Source of the DNA: Crossaster papposus
Lineage: Eukaryota > Echinodermata > Asteroidea > Velatida > Solasteridae
Direction of reading: 5' to 3'
Assembly: GCA_037893245.1 (NCBI GenBank)
Contig: JBAIAA010000603.1
Location: forward strand, 1,302,001 to 1,366,000
DNA length: 64,000 nucleotides
Shown: piece by piece, positions 10,219-21,590 of the stretch
Layout of the letters: the number at the start of each line of letters is the position of its first letter
Position numbering within the stretch: the stretch's first letter is position 1
The notes under the pieces: model-generated
What the model was told of the DNA's origin: nothing
Seen by the model: only the letters and a program-made list of their open reading frames with translations
Databases searched by the model: none
Translations under genes and position numbers: made by a program

Positions 10219-12300
10219 TCAACAAAATTGATGGAGAAGGGGTACTACATGTAGTACAAATGATTCTTTATATGGAATCCTAAAGAACTTTGACACAATT
10301 CCAGACACTTTCTGTGCTCTTAGAGTATCAGAAAGCCGACTAACTTTGACAATACCAAGATCAGAGGATTTTAATGGAAGTAGAAAAAAATCCCTAACCA
10401 CCATAAATGGCTCAAACATAACCAGTGGTTCAGTTGGCACTTTGGCTTTTGGATCTCTAATGATATTCCTGATCAACCCATAATGGGAACCTATTTAGTC
10501 ACATACTCCGAAACTGGGAAAATCCCCTGTACTAAAGAAGTGGACCAGCTGCATGCTCTTGGTTTAAAATAATGCCCTTTGTCCCTTCCATATAAGCTTG
10601 GCAAATTTTTTACAAAAAGCCTAAGCAGATCACCAGCATATTTACAGTATGTAGCTAGATGAAATGAACTTGACAGACAAAAATGGCAACAAACATGAGT
10701 AGGAAATGGCGGTAAAAAGGATCTGACAGCTTTCCTTTAAGAACCACAGCTCCACTGTAAAGAATAAATTGTCGCAATTCAGTGGCTTTTCACCTTTCAA
10801 ATTCATCAAGGGATCTACACTTTCTTGGAAATTCACGTGGTATATAGCGGTGATAAGAAACAAGAGATGCAGAAATGTAATGACGAGTATTTGCACTAAT
10901 TCGGCATCTATTAGCAATCAGCCCCTTGAGCCAACTCCAAATCAAACGATTAACCACACCAAAATGTTCAAGGTGCATAGGATCAAGGGGGAATTGGGAC
11001 ACTAATCCAACTGATAGCTGCAGTTGGAGGAGTTTAGCTAACATGGCGTTCTTCTTGGACCATCTCATAAAATCTGTATCAGTTCTTATAGATGAATCGA
11101 CCTCAAGAAATGTGACTTTGCCTACTCAAGCACTTTTCTGGATACACTTGTCACACCCGTAGTATGCATCGTGTGGCTTACTTTGTTTGACAAAAGCACG
11201 GGCAGGAGCATCACAGATAAAACATGACAAACAGAGTTAAACCTTTTTCTTTAGACTATCAATATAAACACCCTGTTCTTCAACCGTCTTTACTTCAGGT
11301 ACAAAATCGTCAACAAACTTGTTTACATCATCTGGTTTCTTGTCTCGAGCAAACAAACCGATAATGAATGGGTCACTCACAAATGGATAGATAATTCTCC
11401 CCAATATAGGCCAAAACTGTGATTTCGAACTGTTAAAAAGAGGCAACCCATCAACATTGACAAGAACATTAACTTGGGAGCTGTCTTCAACGCTTAAGAA
11501 TTCAGAGGAGAACTTGCTGATGCCATTAACAAGACCTGAATAGTGTACGTGGTGGTGGTCTAGAGTAGTGTTCTCGTGACCTTTGGGAAGATCAGGATGA
11601 CGTCGCTTCAAAATTGAAAGAAGCCCTTGAGTTTGCATTAACCAGTTCGCGCCGGATGACGTATATAAACGCAAATATTTTCCCAGATTCAAAACGGATG
11701 ACGCATAAACACGCCAAGTTCAAGTTCGGAAATGTATGTCAGCAGCGCGCAAGGCCGGAAATGCGTGGGGGTGCTTCCCGGCACTATCAGCCTGAACACG
11801 CTTCGGATTGAGTTTCGTTAAAATTAATCCCGCCTGTGGGCTCGGCGATGTTAAAATAATCCCGGCGCGAACTGGTTAAGGGATTTGGGAATCTGCAGCC
11901 CATTCAGCAAGATCATCAGACAGCGCTGATGGTTTTTCCTAATTCCTCATCACTCGAGCTGTCGACAGTGGAACCATGTCCGAGGGTGAATAATACCCGA
12001 ACTCATTCAAGCTATATGTATTGGAGTCATCGAAATGCTCAAAACATTTCTAGTAGGCCTAAGTCTTTATTTACAGAACATGTGTTATCACTGGCAAAAG
12101 AATTCAACATGTTGCCGCTTTGTTCCTCTTCACCATCAATAATAAAGCTATATTCTGAAGCTAAATCTTCATTTTCACTTAGATACTGACCATGCTGACA
12201 TGACTGAGTGAATGACAACCGTTTGCATGGTTTGGATATGTTGGACAAGAAGAAGACTGGGCTATTGTCTTCATCATGCTCACGTGATGCAGAGTGGACA
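10219..12300 (-). pseudogene. Tnp2/CACTA-like transposase relic
   Basis: Several minus-strand blocks line up with an animal transposase family that I associate with CACTA/EnSpm. In order they are LAEWAADSQIP, LLSILKRRHPDLPK, VLVNVDGLPLFNSSK with QFWPILG (11692-11237), YYGCDKCIQK, then VSQFPLDPMHLEHFGVVNR and PREFPRKCRSLDEFER (11068-10790), then FILYSGAVVLK. Frames change between blocks and stops occur, so it is broken. A TTAA MITE (11642-11875) interrupts the block before LLSILK. A 3' frame at 10219-10476 may be its C-terminal part. The assignment to CACTA rather than another DDE group is from memory. Confidence 0.7.
11642..11875. repeat. TTAA-flanked MITE, copy 1
   Basis: A 234 bp unit with ends CCAGTTCGCGCCGG and CCGGCGCGAACTGG, flanked on both sides by TTAA (11638-11641, 11876-11879). 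TTAA duplications are typical of piggyBac and Kolobok elements. It carries TGACGTATATAAACG, a CRE-like plus TATA-like string. It interrupts the Tnp2-like transposase. A close copy lies at 29106-29325. Confidence 0.9.
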
Positions 12301-12411
12301 AAGCGTATGTGTTCATCAACATTGCGTTTTCCTTTTGCCCAGCGAGATCAGCGAGACACTGAATCTTCCATTCTGAGTGATCAGTGATGGAGGACCGGGA
12401 CTAGACTTGGT

Positions 12412-12466
12412 AATGAAATATGATTATGAAATATGATTATGAAATATGATTGTGAAATATGATTGT
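12412..12466 (+). repeat. Short tandem repeat, about 13 bp unit, four copies
   Basis: The unit atgaaatatgatt is repeated about four times with a/g changes in the later copies. 12300-12920 otherwise shows no gene. Confidence 0.8.
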
Positions 12467-12921
12467 GATTAACCATGTTAACGATTAACGTTCGTTAGCC
12501 TAGTGCAATTATTACTAAATTAGGGCCCTAGGGCAGGTACACAACATGGTCATTTGTCAACATGATTTTATGTACTCATCAGCTACATTAACTTCAATAG
12601 GCCTCACTTTTTACAAATTACATTGTACATGTACATGTCTTGATGTTCTGATCCGCAAAACAATCGTATATGTAGGCCTATGTACAATTGTATTCAACGT
12701 ACGCGCGTTTCCGGATACATTTTGTGTACTCTCGGACAGTCTTACAAAAAAGGACGCGCATAAATACGGCCGAAATTGTCAAAATACAATTTCAACACGC
12801 ATGTAATTATCAAAATTTGAGAGAATAATACTTAATACACAATCTGAACTAATTTCTAGATACAACTAGAATGAAACAAGGGTGATAAGTTACCAGATAA
12901 TTTATATATCATATATAAAAA

Positions 12922-14096
12922 TATCATATATTGACCCAAAATAACCATCAATATGGGGATAAATCCACAATATATTGTTCTAGGGCCATTGTAAACTCTT
13001 TCCAAGCATATTTCCTTGCTTCAAATCCAAGATGGCGGCCAAAATGGCCGTCAAAATGGAAAAATGTGGATAAAGTCAGTTTGGTCAGAAATTTAATAAT
13101 TAATATGGGGAAGAAACCACAAAAACATTGTTCTTGGACAATTGTGAACTCTTTCTAAGCATATATGTTTTTTATCGTGCTTTATATCTAAGATGGTGGC
13201 CAAAATGTCGTCCAAAATGCCGCCAAAATGGAAAAAATTGTTGATAAAGTCATAGTTTGGCCAGGAATTGTATAGGGAAGAAACCACAAAAACATTGTTC
13301 ATTGCCCTGCTAAGTATATTTGTATTACTATCTTGCTTAAAATTCAACTGTCTACTAACACCTCTGAATTTGTTCCATCCCAAATCCTTGTGAAACATTA
13401 TAGCAGCCAATCAAAGTTGGGTACCCGGATGGCTTGGGCGAAACAATGGACAAATTACAATTTGCAAATAATAGCTTGTGGAATGTCTAACTAGGTTTGT
13501 TTTGTTTTGTTTTTTGTGTGGTTTTTTTGGGGGGGTGTTCATTCGATTCCAACCATTAGTTTTGAGTACAAATGACTCCCTGGCCATAACAAAATATATT
13601 AAATAGAAATGTATCTCAATTGAAACCTTGGGTAGTCGGTTCTCTAGTTCACTCAACTCATTCTACTCCCCGGCATCTCCCTAACTCCTCTCGTCATCTG
13701 GCTGGTTGATGTTCTGGCAAAAGTTACCATGACAGTTGCCGCAAGCAGAAATACACTTGACTCCTTGCTTTTTACCGCAGCACCTGAGTGTGCTACATCC
13801 CCCCCTCACAGTTGCAGCAGACAGACTTTAGAAGATAGTCCGGTGCGACAGGGTCTGTTGTAGGGACCGGCGCATAACCTTGGTCACCGAGCTTCCATCC
13901 ATAGTCCATGACACCAAATAATGGAGTTTGCAGCAGCAGTCAATCTCTAGTCTGGAGATAAGCCCGGAGAGAGTGCATGTGCTGCACGCTTCTGTTGTCG
14001 GGGGCAGTTTCTCAGGTTTGATGCTTCCAGCGGCCGCTTGCTGAAGATGTCAAATCTCAAGTCCCCTAAGTCTTAGAATGGTTTCCCGCGGAACAT
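12922..14096 (+). repeat. Left inverted arm with subterminal tandem repeats
   Basis: The outer part holds two and a half direct repeats of about 160 bp, each starting near acattgttc, containing aagatggYggccaaaat and ending near gaagaaaccacaa. The inner part encodes the C-terminus of the PIN-like protein on the minus strand. It pairs with 16044-17094. Confidence 0.8.
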
Positions 14097-16040
14097 GAGC
14101 TTGAGTAGTTCACAGCCGGCTTTGATGATGTCATCTTTCTCGGCTCAGATGTCCAGAAACACGTCCATGGCCCTCTCCGCTTAGTCAGTCTTGCAGAGCT
14201 TGGTTAGCAAAGTTGATTTGCTAAACCCAGAAATCGCAGACACTGTATCGCAGCCAGAAAAACTGTGCAAGAAGATCAGATACTTCCGGTACCTCTCTGG
14301 GAGGGCCTTCCGGATCTTGCCGACATCGTAAGATGTTTCTTTGGCTGTTGTGAGGAAGATCGGGTGGTCTGCAGCATGGGAATCTCTTGCCTCATCTAGA
14401 GCTGCCCGAACGATGAGGTGTCCGCATCATCAGGGTATTTCTATACACTGATCCCATTTCTACCGAATGTCTCAGTAAGTAGCCGAATTAACTGGGTCTT
14501 GTTGCTCTTGTTGTCGAGGAACGTTTCTCTTGGAACGTTTCTCTTGGAACGAGGCTTCTGATGTCTGGGCGAATCAGAATGTCGCAGCATGCGTTCTTTG
14601 TTCGTCTCTGGTGATCTGTGTGGAGCTGCCGTATCCGTCAAAGATCACAGTGATCCTGAGGCACTGTCTATACATGGACTTTACAAGCTAGAGATAGCTC
14701 TCGCCGATGTCCTTCCATGTACATGTCCTTCCATGACGTTGTGCAGGAGCCACCCACCATCAATCACCAGGCTCGTGCAGGGGTGTTGTTCAACGGGTTC
14801 TACAAATGCTTTCAGGACCCTTGCTCTGGCAGCCTTGTCTGGCATTCGCAACCTTTGGTCTTTGTCAAATAGAGACATCGGTGTTGGCGTCAACCTAAAT
14901 CACAGGGCGTGTTTGGTCTTGACTTCACGCTCACTGATGACAATCAGGCGGTTGAAGAACTTGAGTGAGTCAATAACCAGCTTCTTACCATTCACTTTGG
15001 GTCTACTTCTGAGGCTCTGTAATGATTGAACTTGTGCTTAGTTTCCATTGTATCCAAAACAGTTTTTGCATCCATCTTGGTCTGCATAGCTCTGCCAACC
15101 TCATCTGCCTGATTAGCGTTGACTGGGTCCACAGGAGTGCTACTGAACCCCGTGGAGAAGGATAACAGGGTCTTCGAGTCCCGTCTTGCATCAAAGGGGT
15201 TCACCTCCTTCAACCATCTAACAATGGCATTGACAGCATCGTCGTCTTTTTTCATCTAGGCTCTTGTGACGTCTATGTGAACAGGTACTTCATGTTTTTC
15301 CATACCTCCTTCCAGCTCCTGGTGAATACACGAGAAGTGGTTTAGCGTCTGAACCCAAGACTTGTAGGCAGATTCATTTCGGAAGCGTCCTCTGTTTAGA
15401 CCGCCTGAGGATTTGGCATCACACATTAGTGTGGTTTCTATCGTGATGCTGGTCCATGTGCCTGACCACTCATGGTCTGAGAACATGAGTGCATGGTTGC
15501 CGTACACGGTGAATTTAATTAAAGATTCCTAGAACACCGGACTGTCCTGTCGCTGCTGCATCAGCTGTACGTACAGCCTCGCTCCCTTCGCATACTGATG
15601 GTGGCCTGCTGCTGCGAAGGTGTTCAGCATTGCAATGATGCAGCTGAGGTGACCTGTGTGATCCGGGATACGCTCACACCTGATGAACACCTTAATAAGG
15701 TCGATTCCGCCGTGGTACCAGACCCAGAGTGCAGGTGTCTTTCCTCCCTCAGCCAAGGTCTTCAACCTCTCCTCCATCCTTTTCTTGAACACAGTGACTA
15801 TCCTTGCTGCGTACGTTGTACCTGATGGAAATTAAAAGTTTGAAATTGATATTAATTATATAATATGAACAGATATCATTTGGCACGGCAATTTAGAGAT
15901 AATTAGTATTTAGAGATAATTGGAAATTTACAGATTGGAGAGATTGCAATTACCTGTTTTCTCATCTGTTGCATTCTTCATGAAGTCCTCCATGTGTTTG
16001 AACTCTTGCTCGCTGAACAAAACATCTCTCAGCACGATCT
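13690..16040 (-). pseudogene. FEN1/XPG-like (PIN-fold) nuclease-like gene, decayed
   Basis: Read on the minus strand, blocks follow the order of a large uncharacterised invertebrate family. They are VLFSEQEFKHMEDF (exon ending near 15956); YAKGARLYVQLMQ (15529-15820); SDHEWSGTWTSITIETTLM and TKSSGGL-like SSGGLNRGRF (15256-15507); the region 14992-15255; PTPMSLFDK with VIDGGWLLH (14681-14893); PRETFLDNKSNKTQLI (about 14450-14560); DADT; FLHSFSGCDTVSAISGF (about 14220-14260); and a C-terminal Cys-rich tail (13700-13930). The VIDGG, NKS, DADT and SGCDT motifs suggest a FEN1/Asteroid-like PIN fold. In-frame stops and frame changes show that it is not functional. Family role unknown. Confidence 0.6.
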
Positions 16041-16043
16041 TGG

Positions 16044-16463
16044 TAATTCCCACAGGGAAACCATCCGAAGACTTGGGGACTTAGAAGCATCAAACCTGAG
16101 AAACTGCCCCCGACAACAGAAGCGTGCAGCACAGCACTCTCTCTGGGCTTATCTCCAGACTAGAGATTGGCTGCTGCTGCAAACTCAATCATTGGATGTT
16201 CTGGACTATGGATGGAAGCTCGGTGACCAAGGTTATGCGCCGGTCCCTACAGCAGACCCTATCGCACCGGACTATCTTCTAAAGTTTGTCTGCTGCAACT
16301 GTATGGGGAATGTAGCACACTCAGGTGCTGCTGTAAAAAGCAAGGAGTCAAGTGTATTTCTGCTTGCGGCAACTGTCATGGTAACTCTTGCCAGAACATC
16401 AACCAGCCAGACGACGAGAGGAGTGAGGGAGATGCCGGGGAGTAGAATGAGTAAAGTGAACTA
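16044..16463 (+). pseudogene. Inverted duplicate of the PIN-like protein C-terminus
   Basis: This plus-strand frame repeats the end of the minus-strand gene at 13690-14096 in the opposite direction: LRNCPRQQKRAAQHSLWAY, YGWKLGDQGYAPVP, APDYLLKFVCCNC, then a Cys-rich tail that goes out of frame (CISACGNCHGNSCQN appears in another frame). It exists because the inverted arm includes the gene's 3' end, and it has no N-terminal part. Confidence 0.7.
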
Positions 16464-17094
16464 GAGAACTGACTGCCCAAGGTTTCAATTGAGATACATT
16501 TCTATTTAATATATTTGTTATGTCCAGGGAGTCATTTGTACTCAAAACTAATGGTTGGAATTGAATGAACACCCCCCCCCAAAAGACCTAATTAAACATT
16601 TCACAAGCTAATACTTTGATTGGCTCCTATAATGTTTCACAAGGATTTGGAATGGAACAAATTCAGAGGTGTTAGTAGATTTTAAGCAAAATAATAATAC
16701 AAATATACTTAGCCCTAGAAGAGTGTTTTGTGTGGTTTCTTCCCCATATTAATTATACAATTTCTGGCCAAACTATGACTTTATCAATAATTTTGTTCCA
16801 TTTTGGCGGCATTCTGGCCACCATCTTTGATATAAAGCAAGATAATAAAACATATGCTTAGCAAGAGTTCACAATTGTCTTATAATAATGTTTTTGTGGT
16901 TTCTTCCCGATATTAATTATTACATTTCTGGCCAAACTGACTTTATCCACATTTGATTTCATTTTGACTGCCATTTTGGCCGCCATCTTTGATTTGAAGC
17001 AAGAAAATATGCTCGGAAAGGGTTTACAAAGGCCCTAGAACAATATATTGTGAATTTATCCCCATATTAATGGTTATTTTTGGTCAATATATGA
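16044..17094 (-). repeat. Right inverted arm
   Basis: Reverse-complement partner of 12922-14096, lacking about 35 bp present in the left arm (around 14040-14070). It carries the same subterminal repeats, read here as ggcYgccatctttgat and tttttgtggtttcttcccYatatta. Confidence 0.8.
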
Positions 17095-18686
17095 ATTTTT
17101 TTTTTAAATCTAATTTGGGCGACCATTTTGGACGCCATTTTGAATTATGACTTTTCCCCAAAGATTTGGAAATGAATAAATTGAGAGGTGTTTGTAGACA
17201 CCTACCTGAACACATTGTAAAAAAAGCTATTGGTAAGCAATTTTTTCACAGATTTTTCAAAAAAAATATATAATGCCCTAACTATTAGCCAGGTAACGAG
17301 TGCGTAAATATAGGGTATTGATCACCGCGGACATACGTCACAGGTCAGCGCGCCGATGAAAACAATGCGCGCCGACTCTGCACTGAAGCATAAAAGACTG
17401 CACGCGCGATTATCGTTTTCATCGGCGCGGTGTACGTATTATGACGCGTTATTGTAAAGGTTCCTGGATGTCCGCCCCGACCTAGAGGGACAATAGAGGT
17501 CTGCGCTCTGCCTGGCGGAAACCAGACGGTCCCGCCTGGCACGCGTGCGTGTTCCGTGTTGTGCAAAGCGAGATTGGAACACCATTGCCCGTGTCTCGCA
17601 CGGGCTTGACGTCTAGCGTTTACTGGTCACATTAGGTCACATTAGGCCTGACAATCTGCGGTGGTTCGGGGAAAATAAAATTACTTTTTTTGTTGAGAGA
17701 TAAACTACCGATTCCAAAATCATTATAGGTTAGTGAATGGGGTTTCTAACCATATCAACTCCAGATACATGCATCTTCAAAACGCAAATTCCACGTCCAT
17801 TTAATTGCTATTTATTTTGTTGTATGATTATCTTGACCTTTATATTAAATACGGTGACAAAGTTATCTAAACCCCCTCCTCCAAATACAAAACAAACAAA
17901 CAAAACAACAAAACACTGGACTCTATAGGGCCTGGAGGTTTTTTTAAGTGCAACGACACTGGATAAACAAATAACGATGGATTTTCATTGTTAGCGCATC
18001 GTGTTTAATAGTTTTGTTAGCTGTTCATAGTCTAGAACCGTTTTAAAATCATCATCTCCGGCGCTGCCCTTGCCCATAATTTGTAAAACATGAAATGAGA
18101 GGGGAAACAAGACATGTATGTACATTGTTGGCACAACTTTAATTTTGCTATAAAATCTGCTTCACTGACATGTCAGTCTGAATTTGGGGCAGGAACGTAA
18201 CAAGTATGAAACCACATTATGGTTACCAAAAGATTAATTTGTGTATTGTGACATTTCACACATATTTTTGCTATTTTTACCCGAACGTCATAGCCATTCC
18301 TTTGGGGGTACACAATTAATACTCAATTCTCAAGGCAAGTGTAGTAAAAGTACCGCATACTGCAGTTTACTCGAGCAATATTTTGTAGTATTAGGGGGTA
18401 TAGTCTACACCATTTGCAAACATAATAACAAAACGAATGAATTATTATTAAATGCCTTTCTTGACTGCATCTACAAATGTACATGTATTTAAGTGAATAA
18501 CAGTCTCAAATCACGACACCTAGTGTACTGCTGCAAGTAGAGAAAAGTAGAATTTTGCATCAATTTCCAATTATTGCCAGCCGGCAATTGTTTTAAACAC
18601 CTGTCTGTTTTCAAACACCCCCCTAAATTTATTAAATTTAGTTAGTCCACATGTTTTTTTGCAATCTGTGAATGGGGTAAGACAAC
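17095..18686. other. No gene; CpG-rich patch and hairpin
   Basis: 17100-17215 holds another degenerate fragment of the arm repeat (ccattttggacgccatttt and gagaggtgtttgtagac). 17300-17640 is unusually CpG-rich. Frames at 17345, 17737 and 18241 are short and unrecognised. Confidence 0.5.
17340..17430. repeat. CpG-rich inverted repeat
   Basis: gcgcgccgatgaaaacaat at about 17348 pairs with an inverted copy, attatcgttttcatcggcgc, ending near 17429. The arms are about 25 bp with a loop of roughly 35 bp. It may be a tiny MITE or a structured site. Confidence 0.6.
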
Positions 18687-18770
18687 TAGTTTGGTTTTCT
18701 AGCCTGACAATTCCCCGATGTCTATAAATTGCTCTGTTCCGTGTGAAGAAAGTCAGGAAACCAGACTATA
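18687..18770. repeat. Ultra-short TIR hairpin, copy 1 (TAGTCTGGTT family)
   Basis: The ends tagtttggttttct and agtcaggaaaccagacta are imperfect inverted copies. The interior contains gacaattccccgatg. Related units lie at 36124-36184 and 43041-43112. About 84 bp, noncoding. Confidence 0.6.
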
Positions 18771-18978
18771 AGGGCATTTTCTTAGTTTTTCCAGCATCAT
18801 GATTCAGGAACCCTAAACTTTAAAACAGGTCAACATCACAATAATGATTTACTATTAAATATGAATCCCCTTACCCATTAATTTTCAAAAAAATTCAGCA
18901 ACTTGCAAATGGTGTATACTACCTTTAAATTTAGGAATTTTCCTTTCAAGCTATGTACTGTATGTTGGTCCAACTACA

Positions 18979-21590
18979 TCACTTCCATTTGCCAAAAAAT
19001 GCCCTTCTCCTATCATTAGTTGAGGAAAATGCCTTGCAAACCACTTTCAAATCTAGTGCTTCAGTTAGGTCTTTGTGGATATGTAAAAAAGCCACATAGT
19101 TGAGCCTCTTCTGGGTCATCCTTGATCTAGTATGTTTTCAGACGTCGCAGAGCAGAGAAACTTCTTTCCGAAGTAGCATTTGACATGGGAACGGTGAAGT
19201 ACAGACGCAACAACTTGTGTATTTCAGAAAGAAGTGTTTTGGTGGCTGTTTCCTCTCTCAAGATTTCTGCAATTGTGTTGACCTTTGTGATGTGTTTTAA
19301 TTGCATATTTCTTGGCTGGCGATCATTAATAGTCCTAACAACATCAGGAAGGATCGTCAGATGAATCTTTAAACGATCCATGTCCAATTCATCGGCATAG
19401 AGAGTACAGAGAGCTGGTGGTAATGTGAAGTTAACTCCATTTGCAGCAGAAATTATCATACTTTCTATATCAGACAAAAACAACAATGTTTGCTGATCAA
19501 AACGACTGTCCAATTCAACTAAAAGGTTATCCAAGAGTGCATAATACTGTTGTCGGTAGTATTCCTCAACTGTTTCCCATTCGTGTGCTCGAGTTCCTCC
19601 GTCAATCCGTTTGGGTGGCCTAAACGTTCGTCTTGGAAGCTCTGGCGCTTCCCTAAGGTCTTTTGCTTCCATTTCTGCATCTCCAAAAATGAGGGCAAAC
19701 CGGCAAACGTCTCTTCAGTTCGCATAGACAAATAGTGATTCTTCAGAGTGGTCTTGCACATGGACACTTCTTGCGCCGTCACATTTTTTGCTTGAAACAC
19801 TCTTGCCATCTCCTCAGCAACAGAAAAGACCCTCATACTTATTTTCAGTCCAAGATATGTGCTGAATTTTTCCAACAAAGCAATCAATCCAGGCGCTTTT
19901 CTAACAGCTTCTGACGAGCCTCCTCCCTCATGTACTTTTTCAAGTGTGTCAATAACAGCCCTATAGTTCTTGCAGTCCAACGTGTAGGACACAGAGGTTT
20001 CAGACACACTCCAACTGCCCCAGAAGAATCGCTAAAGTTCTGTGCAATACTCTCAAACAATGACAACCTTTTAGGCGAAGCACTGATGATTCCGTGGACA
20101 TCCTTGATTGCAGACAATGCACATTGTATCATCTTGCAACTCGTCGCAACCTCTTGCAAGACGAGATTTAAGCTGTGATTTACACAATCAACTGTAAGGA
20201 TCTTGGGATTTTCCTTCTTTAACCTGGCAGCAACCCCAGATTTCCTACCCTGCAAAACACCGGCTCCATCAAATGCTGCACCTCTTAAAAACGATGTGTC
20301 TAATCCCATATGTCACAAGACATCTTTAACAGATTTAAATAATGACTTTGCATCTGTGCAGGGGCAGTCATAGAATCCTTAAAAAATCATCTGATATTAT
20401 GTAATCATCACTTTACCCAGCGTAGCGTAAGAGCAAGCTGTTCACGGCCAGCAATGTCTCTAGTCTCATCAATAAGGCTTAAAAAAAAAAATGTTATGTT
20501 GGCGTAACCCGACCGACCCTAAAAATACGGCCGACCCTGGATATTTTTTTTTTCAAGGGACGAAATTTAATGATTAAAATCTATATAAATCTAGTTATAA
20601 ATACGTTTGAAACCATTTCTGACTGTTTCTCATTGTTGTGTGTGTGGATTGTGTATATATTGAACCTGGACACGCTATCGTGTATCACTACCGGCTGAAA
20701 CAATTAGAAAACATATCATTTTCATTGCTGGGAGGGGGAAAAAAAAAAAAACAAAAAAAAAAACGACCTACCTACCCTATTTTTTTGGGCCCGTTACGCC
20801 AACATAACATTTTTTTTTTTATGCCTAATGATGGAACAAATGCCACTCTGTTTTATTTTGTCTGAAAGAGCTGTAAATGCTTCTCGATACATCTCCTTCA
20901 TCTGTTCGTTCACAATGTCGTGGGAAAGGTAATTATGTTCCCTCAACCATGCATCAAGCTTAGTAGACTTATCAGTTTCTTGGATTCTAGACAACAATGC
21001 AAATAGTGATTGGAGGTTGCAACCTTCACCATCAGCATGCCCACGCACAGCAAGTCCCTGCATCATGAGATATTGCAGACACTGGAACTGGAGCATCAAA
21101 CACCTTTGATTTTCTTTCTGACACTTTTCCTTTTGACATTTCAGTGTGGTGTCAATGGACACATTCTGTGCATAAATCAACACTTTAGCAGCACTTTCTT
21201 TATGAAAGTGTGACCTTTCATGCAAGTTTAACTTCCCTGGGCAATCCTTCCAATTATTAATTCCCGTAACTGTGAATGCTACATCACCACACTTTGAAAA
21301 GGTCACAACATTTTTAAACTTCGCAAATCTACAAATAGAACAGAAGGCTTTTTTGTTACTCTTGCAAATGTACAACCATGGTCTCTCTTTCAACCAGTTA
21401 ACATTGAAAAATCTCGGTTTGTTTCCCTTTCCATACAATCTGACAGTTTCTTCCTTTTTAAACGGTAAGCGATGAGGATTGACCATCAAAGCACAGCACG
21501 GTAAGAGGCACTTTTGTGTATCAGTCTGGTGGGGTACGGATGAAGATGTATCACCTGTTCCACTGTTAGGTGCATCAGCTGGTGCTGGAG
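18979..21590 (-). pseudogene. TTF-type zinc-finger hAT transposase, MITE-interrupted
   Basis: Reading down the minus strand: NPHRLPFKKEE; the TTF-type finger (RPWLYICKSNKKAFCSICR, then KLNLHERSHFHKES); helical spacer; LIDETRDIAGREQ (about 20450-20480); FDGAGVLQGRKSGVAARLK and VDCVNHSLNLVLQEVA (20309-20170); CPTRWTAR; then the C-terminal dimerisation block MSNATSERSFSALRRLK (19127-19190), with a tail to about 18979. These are the standard hAT landmarks. A MITE (20473-20828) separates the zinc-finger part from the catalytic part, and frameshifts near 19960, 19670 and 19125 disable it. The N-terminal side continues in frame into the 108 bp minisatellite (21590-22512). Confidence 0.85.
20473..20828. 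repeat. A-tailed-end MITE inside the hAT gene
   Basis: A run of A followed by tgttatgttggcgtaac (about 20481-20507) is mirrored by gttacgccaacataaca followed by a run of T (20793-20820). The inverted match continues outward to aaggc and gcct. About 350 bp, noncoding, with internal purine tracts. It interrupts the hAT reading frame, so it is the younger insertion. Confidence 0.8.

Larger units (their letters stand above)
12922..17094. mobile_element. Fold-back element with 1.1 kb inverted arms and a PIN-nuclease-like gene
   Basis: Sequence 12922-14096 recurs inverted at 16044-17094 with scattered differences and small indels, leaving a loop of about 2 kb. The outer edge of both arms is near catatattgacc. 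The loop and left arm encode a decayed minus-strand gene. The right arm carries the same gene end in reverse. Target duplication could not be fixed because the flanks are A+T-rich. Academ-type elements are reported, to my recollection, to carry XPG-type nucleases, so that is one possible home; the DDE transposase itself is not visible here. Confidence 0.7.

Noticed and set aside
13093..13656. Minus-strand frames of 105 and 81 codons in the left arm
   Set aside because: They fall in noncoding subterminal repeats, do not recur as open frames in the right arm, and match nothing.
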